A stretch of DNA of 64,000 nt from Allopusillimonas soli (GTDB taxonomy: Bacteria; Pseudomonadota; Gammaproteobacteria; Burkholderiales; Burkholderiaceae_B): the NCBI RefSeq assembly GCF_004153445.1, contig NZ_SDQC01000001.1, forward strand, positions 186,001 through 250,000, in the 5' to 3' direction. Numbering within the stretch: position 1 is the first letter of the stretch; the number at the start of each line of letters is the position of its first letter. The position numbers were made by a program, and so were the translations under genes. Below the pieces are notes generated by a model. The model did not search any database, was not told where the DNA came from, and was given only the letters and a program-made list of their open reading frames with translations. Below, piece after piece: positions 52,049 through 58,010 of this stretch.

Positions 52049-52186
52049 CTAGCCGATTGTTGATCCACGCTGTCGCCCAACCTCCCAAGACACTCCACCG
52101 CCACGCACTATCGCTGCAATCTGTTGCCCCAGCCGCTGCTCGATCACTGGCCTCCACGGCACTAGGCTGAATCCCTTGGCCAAAGC
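52049..52186 (-). pseudogene. C-terminal remnant of a conjugative relaxase (DUF3363-type)
   Basis: The minus strand from 52186 to the TAG at 52049 reads, between stops, a ~45-codon tail with FSLVPWRPVIEQRLGQQ and VRGGGVSWEVGRQRG. The VPWRPVIE...LG and W..GR.RG arrangement resembles, as I recall, the conserved C-terminus of DUF3363 relaxases of integrative conjugative elements. No upstream coding region remains. It is too short for usual gene calls and was found by reading the gap between copy 2 and the YdeI-like gene. Confidence 0.6.
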
Positions 52187-52339
52187 TTACTATCTGCAAT
52201 CAGTCCAAATTTTCTTGAACGTAGCTCAAAAGAGATACAGAATAGAGCCCCCCAGCGCTGCTCGTGCCCATCGCTATCCAACGAGCCACTGCGCTGGGGT
52301 TGTGGTCCACATTCCCTTAAACTCCAAAGGTATCCTGAC

Positions 52340-52888
52340 ATGGTGGAAAAAGAAGCGTCTACATTCAAGACTACGCTGCTTCGCCCCGAGAATCCCGGCA
52401 AGGACGACTCATGGGCGTTTCTTGTCTTGCCAAAAGCCGTCAGTGACAAGCTGCCCAGGCGCGGCAGGACATCGGTACAGGGCACGCTTAATGGGCACGC
52501 ATTTCAGGCCACGCTTGAGCCGGATGGGCAGCTTAGCCATTGGCTAAAGGTAAGCAAGAAACTGCAAAAGGCTGCGGCTGCATCGCCTGGAGACGTGGTT
52601 GCCGTTCAAATTGCTCCGGCCGATCCAGAGCCAGAACCGCAGTTGCCCGATGACCTGCAAGACGCCCTTGCCGCGGCTGCGGACGCTAAATCCACCTGGG
52701 AAGGCACGACAACCATTGCGCGACTTGACTGGATTCATTGGGTTGAATCGGCAAAGCAGGCCAAGACACGGCAACGCCGAGTCGAGAATGCCTGCGAGAT
52801 GCTTGCGTCAGGCAAGAAGCGTGTTTGCTGTTTCGATCCCTCGGGTTACTACAGTAAAAGCCTTAGCGCGCCCAAGGCGAAGGATTAG
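52340..52888 (+). CDS. YdeI/OmpD-associated family protein with DUF1905 domain
   Basis: The 182-residue product has an N-terminal DUF1905 domain (TTLLRPENPGKDDSWAFLVLPKAVSDKL ... VQGTLNGHAFQATLEPDGQ) and a C-terminal YdeI-like helical part (DDLQDALAAAADAKSTWEG ... HWVESAKQAKTRQRRVENACEMLASGKKRVCCFD). YdeI-type proteins have been linked to peptide or bacteriocin resistance, but the function is unsettled. It is the only intact non-TA gene in the decayed island. Confidence 0.88.
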   Translation: MVEKEASTFKTTLLRPENPGKDDSWAFLVLPKAVSDKLPRRGRTSVQGTLNGHAFQATLEPDGQLSHWLKVSKKLQKAAAASPGDVVAVQIAPADPEPEPQLPDDLQDALAAAADAKSTWEGTTTIARLDWIHWVESAKQAKTRQRRVENACEMLASGKKRVCCFDPSGYYSKSLSAPKAKD

Positions 52889-52979
52889 CGCAATAGCAGC
52901 GCTTTTGAGCACCGGCAGTGTCGTATTCAATTTCATTTCACGCTGGTACAAAACGCCGATACACTGGTATTAATAAGCT

Positions 52980-53148
52980 TGTAACCCATTGAAGTTATTA
53001 CGTATTTTGTATCGGGCACAAATCCCAACATCAGGGAAACGCCACCAGAATACAGGCTGTCCGATACCGCAAAGTTCGGGCAATTTTTACCCGAAAATAT
53101 CTAAATTATTGATTTTCAAGAAATATTTATGACCTAAAGTGGGTTACA
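52980..53148. repeat. Nested inverted repeats in a gene-free A/T-rich stretch
   Basis: The 391-base gap from 52889 to 53279 holds three nested or adjacent inverted repeats: TGTAACCCA (52980-52988) with TGGGTTACA (53140-53148), GTATCGGGCA (53009-53018) with TGTCCGATAC (53058-53067), and TTCGGG (53075-53080) with CCCGAA (53090-53095). No ORF is supported. It could be a MITE-like element, an oriT or a recombination site left by the relaxase-bearing element. Confidence 0.55.
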
Positions 53149-53279
53149 TTTTAGCGCCAACGACAAGCTGCTAGACGAAATAGCTGGTGCACAAGACTGG
53201 CGCACAAACCGTCCAACAACCAGCGACATCCAACGTAATAGCTTGACATGACAGGCTGTCCGTCCTGAGTTGCTGAGCG

Positions 53280-53561
53280 TCAGCGCTTGGCCGCTGCGGC
53301 GTAGACCGCATTGCGTTCGCGCTTGCCGATGGCGACAACCACCACAACCACTTCCTCGTCACGTACTTCATAAGCCAACCTGTAGCCACTGGCTTTCAGC
53401 TTGATTTTGTAGCGGTCGGAATGGCCGGACAGCTTGGCAGCGTGCACGTGAGGGGCTTGCAGACGTTCGGTGAGTGTTTTCTTGAACGATTCACGCAAGG
53501 TACCGTCGAGCTTGTGCCACTCTTTCAAGGCCTCATCTTTGAATTTCAGCCTATAGCTCAT
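53280..53561 (-). CDS. RelE/ParE-family toxin of a type II toxin-antitoxin pair
   Basis: With ATG 53561 the protein has 93 residues and the RelE pattern: MSYRLKFKDEALKEWHKLD, KLSGHSDRYKIKLKASGYRLAYEV and a basic C-terminus (AIGKRERNAVYAAAAKR). RelE toxins cleave ribosome-bound mRNA. It overlaps the antitoxin gene by 11 bases, the usual coupled arrangement. A longer in-frame reading from 53600 adds unconserved residues. Confidence 0.92.
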   Translation of the reverse strand: MSYRLKFKDEALKEWHKLDGTLRESFKKTLTERLQAPHVHAAKLSGHSDRYKIKLKASGYRLAYEVRDEEVVVVVVAIGKRERNAVYAAAAKR

Positions 53562-53799
53562 CCAGTTGGACCTCGATTTCCGCCTGACTTTGGCGAGCAT
53601 CGGCGATGGCGTTCAGTTCCAGGTCTTCCAAGCGGTTCAGCAAGACTTCATAGGCCTTGGCAGGAACGCAATAGAATGCAGGCTCGTTGCGATTGAGGAT
53701 GGCTACAGGGAACCCTTCTCCCGCCGCCACGGTGCCCATTGGATTACGCTTGAGTTCAGAGACGCTGGCCGTCGTTTCCGCAAGTAGGGTGTGAGCCAT
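53551..53799 (-). CDS. Phd/YefM-family antitoxin (StbD-like)
   Basis: With ATG 53799 the protein has 82 residues: TTASVSELKRNPMGTVAAGEGFPVAILNRNEPAFYCVPAKAYEVLL is the Phd/YefM fold, followed by an acidic tail (DARQSQAEIEVQLDEL) that would bind the toxin. The resemblance to plasmid StbD/RelB proteins suggests a mobile origin. It is upstream of the relE-like toxin on the same transcript. A promoter and an inverted-repeat operator lie before it. Confidence 0.92.
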   Translation of the reverse strand: MAHTLLAETTASVSELKRNPMGTVAAGEGFPVAILNRNEPAFYCVPAKAYEVLLNRLEDLELNAIADARQSQAEIEVQLDEL

Positions 53800-53821
53800 A
53801 ATTAGCCCCTTAAATAGAACC

Positions 53822-53863
53822 ATTAAAAGTACTTATATTAGCGCTTTTAATAAAGCTTATCAA
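53822..53863 (-). promoter_or_regulatory. Promoter and autoregulatory operator of the RelE antitoxin-toxin operon
   Basis: The minus strand shows TTGATA (53858-53863), 17 bases, then TAATAT (53835-53840). A perfect 8-bp inverted repeat ATTAAAAG (53822-53829) / CTTTTAAT (53844-53851) spans the -10 and start region. Type II antitoxins typically repress their own operon from such a site. Confidence 0.65.
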
Positions 53864-53879
53864 CGGATAAGTATGCCGT

Positions 53880-53973
53880 GTTCTGCGAATTCAGGCTAGG
53901 GATGCGCAACCAAGAATTCCCAGGTGATCTCAGCTAGTTACGCCAGCCCAGACGAGCCTGGCATTTTGCTTTT
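53880..53973 (+). other. Degenerate tRNA-Met 3' end and terminator (candidate attR)
   Basis: AGGGATGCGCAACCAAGA (53898-53915) matches the tRNA-Met 3' end AGGGATGCGCCACCAAAGA (50666-50684) with one substitution and one missing base. Just before it, GTTCTGCGAATTCAGG resembles the T-loop GTTCGAATCAGG with indels. It is followed, as in the real tRNA, by TTACGCCA and then a hairpin GCCAG/CTGGC (53942-53962) with ATTTTGCTTTT. This is a decayed copy of the tRNA end plus terminator, as expected for the right attachment site of an integrated element. Confidence 0.65.
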
Positions 53974-54073
53974 CAGGCCCGGCCTGTTCACCAGGTGCCA
54001 ACGCAGAAATTGGGTTGAGCACTTTGCGCTGCACTCATTGCCCTCCCGTATCTATGAACACTATGGGTGGTTA

Positions 54074-54102
54074 TTGAGTTTGTGTAGACAATCGTGTAGT
54101 AT
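54074..54102 (+). promoter_or_regulatory. brnT promoter, predicted to give a leaderless mRNA
   Basis: TTGAGT (54074-54079), 17 bases, then TAGTAT (54097-54102) predicts a start 6-8 bases later, which is the A of the brnT ATG at 54109. Two copies of GTGTAG (54082-54087 and 54094-54099) lie in the spacer and -10 and may be an operator. Confidence 0.6.
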
Positions 54103-54108
54103 TTTCGT

Positions 54109-54420
54109 ATGAAAGTGGCGGGATTTGACTGGGATAGCGGGAATTGGCCAAAGTGCGGAAAGCACGGCGTATCCCAAGCCGAAATAGAACAGGTCATGCT
54201 CGGATCGCCCGCCGTCATGGCTGATCCTCACCCCAATGAATTACGTATGCGGGCCATCGGAAAAACACAAGCCAAGCGTTACGTCTTTCTGGTGTTCACG
54301 ATTCGGGTTCAGGACGAACAACATAAGATCCGCCCAATTAGTGCTCGCTATATGCATCAAAAGGAAATTGACCATTATGAGCGCGAAACCAAAAATCATG
54401 CCGCCGCTGCGAAGCGATAA
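54109..54420 (+). CDS. brnT: BrnT-family ribonuclease toxin
   Basis: The 103-residue protein has the BrnT pattern: FDWDSGNWPKCGKHGVSQAEIEQVML, then the RelE-like core AIGKTQAKRYVFLVFTIR and RPISARYMHQKEIDHYE. BrnT is a type II RNase toxin first defined in Brucella. It overlaps the downstream antitoxin gene by 44 bases. No SD is present before the ATG. Confidence 0.9.
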   Translation: MKVAGFDWDSGNWPKCGKHGVSQAEIEQVMLGSPAVMADPHPNELRMRAIGKTQAKRYVFLVFTIRVQDEQHKIRPISARYMHQKEIDHYERETKNHAAAAKR

Positions 54421-54646
54421 AGAGGCGGAAGACTTCGTGGCCGACGCAGATTTATCACAGTATGACCTATCAGGCTTCAAGCCGATGCACTTTGAAGTAG
54501 AGCCGAAATCTGCGTCACTCAACATGCGGCTACCTATCTCACTACTCGACGCGGTAAAAGCGCGGGCACGCGCCAAAGGTATCCCTTATACCCGGTATGT
54601 GCGTTTACTATTGGAATCAGATGTGGCGCGTCACCGCCACCGATGA
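54377..54646 (+). CDS. brnA: BrnA-family antitoxin
   Basis: With ATG 54377 the protein has 89 residues. It begins with a toxin-neutralising region (PPLRSDKEAEDFVADADLSQYDLSGFKPMHFE), and the C-terminal ribbon-helix-helix (SLNMRLPISLLDAVKARARAKGIPYTRYVRLLLE) binds DNA. BrnA neutralises BrnT and represses the operon. The toxin-first order is typical for this family. Confidence 0.92.
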   Translation: MSAKPKIMPPLRSDKEAEDFVADADLSQYDLSGFKPMHFEVEPKSASLNMRLPISLLDAVKARARAKGIPYTRYVRLLLESDVARHRHR

Positions 54647-54701
54647 TCGGGACGTGGAAGACCGCGACTCCAGCGATCAGCACACCCCGGAAAGGAAGAA
54701 C

Positions 54702-54917
54702 ATGAACAAGGGGTACGTGCCCAGCGCCAAGCGCCAGGCAGAACGGGAGCATCAGGCAAGGCAAGATGCGGTGAACTACGCGCGAGCCTCGGTAGAGCTC
54801 GAAGGCTTCAAAATTTCCGCCGGATGCGAAGCGCAGGCCCAGCGATACATTAATAATGAAATCAGCTTGGCCGAGTTCGTAAACATGCCGGACAATGCAA
54901 ATCAAGGCTTGGCATAG
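54702..54917 (+). CDS. VbhA-like antitoxin without a Fic toxin partner
   Basis: With ATG 54702 (AAAGGAAG just upstream) the protein has 71 residues. The segment RQDAVNYARASVELEGFKISAGCEAQAQRYINNEISLAEFVN matches the antitoxin-VbhA domain that inhibits Fic-type AMP transferases. The usual inhibitory (S/T)xxxE(G/N) motif appears as SVELEG. No Fic gene (HPFxxGNG motif) follows, only ~275 noncoding bases, so the gene is an orphan. It starts 55 bases after brnA. Confidence 0.8.
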   Translation: MNKGYVPSAKRQAEREHQARQDAVNYARASVELEGFKISAGCEAQAQRYINNEISLAEFVNMPDNANQGLA

Positions 54918-55060
54918 TGTAAGGTAGATAGGTGGCAATACAGAAGTAAGCCGCAGGTCTTTTTATACGCAAGGTAACGCTCGAGGGACTTAACATGCCT
55001 CAATAGCTACTGGCTGAAGGTGTAGTAGCAAGAAACAAAAACGTGAAGCATGTGAAGATG

Positions 55061-55162
55061 TTAGGAGGAAGGAGCAATGGGTTGAATAGCAGGATCATGG
55101 GATGTAGCGCTATCATATCGCCCTCCTGCGAGGGGATCTGATAGCCCTACCTCTCCTCCTAA
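55061..55162. other. Nested inverted repeats after the VbhA-like gene
   Basis: Three concentric inverted repeats occur: TTAGGAGGA (55061-55069) with TCCTCCTAA (55154-55162), GCTATCA (55109-55115) with TGATAGC (55139-55145), and CCCTC with GAGGG near 55121-55134. The arrangement could fold as a branched hairpin or act as a terminator for the convergent MFS gene. The rest of 54918-55191 shows no gene. Confidence 0.45.
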
Positions 55163-55191
55163 AAACTACCCATGTTCCAAAGGTCTGATCA

Positions 55192-56397
55192 TTAATGCGG
55201 ACGCGCCACTGCCCTTCCTGCAACGGTATTTGTATTTCTACGCGTCGACCATACTATCCATAGCCCCAGCGTTGCGGCGAGGCCGCCGACCAGGAAGACG
55301 GACGCGTAGCCGGAATGATCCGCCAGCACGCCAACCACCGGAGCAGTTGCGCCATAGGCCAAGTCCTGGAAAGCCGCGAACCCGCCAACCGCCGTGCCGC
55401 GTAGATGCGGCGGCACTCGTTTGACGACCTCCGCTCCCATTGCCGGGAACACCATCGAGCAGCCAATTCCCGTCAACAGCGCGCCGGAAAATGCCGCGTA
55501 CGGCCCTGGCGATAGCCACAAAAGATATTGCCCGCACGCCTCCACGAACAGCGAAACGATCGCCACGCGCGTGCCGCCTATTCGGTCGGGCAAATGGCCG
55601 CAAGCCAGCCGCACCACGACGAAGCCCACACCGAAGAAAGTTAGTCCAAGCCCCGCATAGGGCCAGCCACGGCTGAGAAAATAAAGCGAGCAAAATGCCC
55701 CCAGTGCGGCAAAGCCCACGCCTTGCAGTCCGACGGCAGCGCCCAGGCGCCAAATGCGCCCGATGATCCGCCAAAAAGGCTCCCGTTTTCCCGTATGGGT
55801 TTCCACTGCCGGCAGCCAATGAATAGCAATCAAGCCAATAATCGGCAATAACGCGCAGGCAGCCATCAGCCAGGCGAAGCCCAAATGCTTGAGCAGGGCC
55901 AGGCCCAGAGGGCCGCCGGCAGCAAAGGCACCGTACATCCCGATGCCCACCAGCGCCATGACCCGTCCCGAGCGCGCCTGCCCCATGAGGCCAATCGCCC
56001 AGTTAATCATGCCTATCATGGCCACGCTTTCCCCGAGCCCAAGAAGAAGACGGCCGATGATGAGTACCGTATAAGCCGCAGCCTCCGACAAGAGCGGCAG
56101 GCTTGCCATCAGGCAAACCAGGCTTGCCGCGGTATAAAGCAGGAGCCCCCGTTGCATGCAGAGCTTGCCGCCGAGGCGGTCGGACCACACACCTGCATAG
56201 CCACGCGTCAAAATGGTCGATAGAAAAGCAATGCCAACCGCAAGCCCTCCCAAGACATTGCCGAAGCCAAGCGTCTGGACGACATGGATGGGCACAGCGG
56301 GAAGTGACATGGCGACAGTCAGGTATGAAAGGAACAACGCGGCTGTCAAGGCAACCACTTGTCGATAGGCCTGATCAGGCCTTTTATCATCCTTCAT
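55192..56397 (-). CDS. Major facilitator superfamily transporter (YhhS-like)
   Basis: With ATG 56397, overlapping the darcynin stop as ATGA, the protein has 401 residues and 12 helices. MFS motif A-like (GYAGVWSDRLGGKL) and the RVMALVGIGMYGAFAAGGPLG segment match the YhhS/arabinose-efflux group, usually drug or sugar exporters. It is the last gene of a three-gene minus-strand operon with the darcynin and methyltransferase genes, so it may export their product. An upstream TTG at 56403 is a weaker start. Confidence 0.87.
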   Translation of the reverse strand: MKDDKRPDQAYRQVVALTAALFLSYLTVAMSLPAVPIHVVQTLGFGNVLGGLAVGIAFLSTILTRGYAGVWSDRLGGKLCMQRGLLLYTAASLVCLMASLPLLSEAAAYTVLIIGRLLLGLGESVAMIGMINWAIGLMGQARSGRVMALVGIGMYGAFAAGGPLGLALLKHLGFAWLMAACALLPIIGLIAIHWLPAVETHTGKREPFWRIIGRIWRLGAAVGLQGVGFAALGAFCSLYFLSRGWPYAGLGLTFFGVGFVVVRLACGHLPDRIGGTRVAIVSLFVEACGQYLLWLSPGPYAAFSGALLTGIGCSMVFPAMGAEVVKRVPPHLRGTAVGGFAAFQDLAYGATAPVVGVLADHSGYASVFLVGGLAATLGLWIVWSTRRNTNTVAGRAVARPH

Positions 56398-56813
56398 CTG
56401 CAAACATCCTCCATTTGCGCCGAAGCGTGTGTCGGCACTTGGCCAAGGATGTCAGCCTTATAGTGCTTGGCGTACTCATTCTCGATTGCGGGAACAATCT
56501 TCTCGATCGTGAAGTAAAAACTCCAGAACTTCGTTTCCCGCAATTCATTAACGGCGCCGTTATAGTCCTCCAGGCTTGTTACGGTCCACACCATGACATC
56601 GGTGCAGTCGGCCGTAAACGCCTCGGAATCGTAGAAGGCCATCCTGGCGCCGGGATAGCGCGCAAGAATGGGATCAAGGACGTTCTTGCCGAAGGCGAAG
56701 CGTCCGTTCTCTCCGAGGGGCGGCAGCGCCAACCATTCAGGCGTGGTCTTGATAAGCCAGAAAATGGTCAAGGGATTGGCAGCCAGATCATATTGTGCGT
56801 TTTTTTCAGTCAT
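56394..56813 (-). CDS. Darcynin family protein
   Basis: With ATG 56813 (GAGAAA upstream) the protein has 139 residues. The segment NPLTIFWLIKTTPEWLALPP, then ILARYPGARMAFYDSEAFTADCTDVMVWTVTSLEDYNGAVNELRETKFWSFYF, shows the darcynin pattern of conserved aromatic residues. Darcynin is an uncharacterised family of small proteins, often beside methyltransferases or transporters. It may be a ferredoxin-like stress-responsive fold, but no function is established. It lies 53 bases after the methyltransferase and overlaps the MFS start. Confidence 0.75.
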   Translation of the reverse strand: MTEKNAQYDLAANPLTIFWLIKTTPEWLALPPLGENGRFAFGKNVLDPILARYPGARMAFYDSEAFTADCTDVMVWTVTSLEDYNGAVNELRETKFWSFYFTIEKIVPAIENEYAKHYKADILGQVPTHASAQMEDVCR

Positions 56814-56866
56814 TTGATTTCTCATTAAAGAAAAGCGATGTATGGCGGTCGCGGGCCTTATTTTGT

Positions 56867-57523
56867 TCAACCCACCCGCATGGACAGCTCTATACCGTCG
56901 GCGAACGGTATGGACATGTAGCCACTCTGCGCTGCGCGAACACGCGCCAGATACGCCGGGCAGAAATCGGCATTGTCCGCAACGACGAATGCATTGGGCT
57001 TTAACCGGTTTTCCATCAAGTCGAGGATGTCGGGATAGAGCGGTTTCGCGCCATCGAGCAGTAGCAGGTCAATGGCATCCGGCAGATCTGTACTCAGTGT
57101 CTTGAGCGCATCGCCTTCGCGAATTTCCACTAGATCCGACAATCCACCTTCAGCCAGATGCTCATGCGATCGCGCCACTTTGGACGGTTCGAACTCGCTG
57201 GTTATGATGCGGCCACCTCCATTGTCGCGAAGGGCGGCTGCGAGGTGCAGCGTCGAGATGCCAAAGGAAGTGCCGAACTCAACAATGTTGCGCGCACCGG
57301 TGCTGCGCACCAGCATGTAAAGCAGCAGCCCCGTTTCCCGGGATACCGGAAGCCACAAGTCTTTCATCAACCCGTACAGATGCAGATAGTCTGTTTTGCT
57401 ATGCATCAGCCGGTCTCTCTCCTCATGCGAGAGTGCTGCAAAGGCAGGGCTGGTTGCTGCATCCGCCTCTGCGAACAGGCGATCCAGAAGCGGCGCAAGT
57501 GGGGCTGTATTCAAAGTATTCAT
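56867..57523 (-). CDS. Class I SAM-dependent O-methyltransferase
   Basis: The 218-residue protein has the caffeoyl-CoA-type O-methyltransferase fold: IVEFGTSFGISTLHLAAAL (AdoMet-binding G-x-x-x-G), acidic TSEFEPSK after the first beta strand, and LLLLDGAKPLYPDILDL. Metal-dependent OMT members methylate catechol-like hydroxyls. It is first of the operon with the darcynin and MFS genes. The substrate is unknown. Confidence 0.85.
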   Translation of the reverse strand: MNTLNTAPLAPLLDRLFAEADAATSPAFAALSHEERDRLMHSKTDYLHLYGLMKDLWLPVSRETGLLLYMLVRSTGARNIVEFGTSFGISTLHLAAALRDNGGGRIITSEFEPSKVARSHEHLAEGGLSDLVEIREGDALKTLSTDLPDAIDLLLLDGAKPLYPDILDLMENRLKPNAFVVADNADFCPAYLARVRAAQSGYMSIPFADGIELSMRVG

Positions 57524-58010
57524 TTAGCGGTCCTATCCGAGAAAAGCATGTTGTGTCCCGAAAAGAAATATACGATTAATTCGTCGCATTTTCTAATCGC
57601 ATTCGCATGCGCTTGCTTAACGGATAGAACAACCTTTTGAATTTAATCAAGAAAATATTCAAAACAGGCACGCGCAACGAATCTGCCCATAGCGGTTTTG
57701 GAGGCGCTGTTCAGGTTTAGTCGTATGAGGCGCATACTGAGGACGCCTTGAGATGGCTGCAGTTATGCACGAAGCCCCGTCCAATACAACGTAAGGAGCG
57801 CGCACAAATGGCAAGAGATAGGATGCTCGCGACAGAAAAGCGCGTGGGGAAACGCTCTCCCGACACGCCCCGCACATTGCCGGAGACTGGAGACTGGAGA
57901 TTGCGCTGGCGGCAGGCTTGCTTATGGAATGGCCACCCAGCCTCGGAATCTCATCATGAGAGCAGAAAACAGGCGATGTTTACCTGGTGGCCCAAGACTG
58001 TTGATGCCAG
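57524..58010. other. 487-base gap with no supported gene
   Basis: Short ORFs on both strands (for example 57748-58014 plus, 57659-57877 minus) lack SD, conserved motifs and typical codon use. A GGAGACT direct repeat occurs near 57890. The promoter of the minus-strand methyltransferase operon must lie in the right-hand A/T-rich part near 57540-57660, but no consensus was identified with confidence. Confidence 0.5.
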
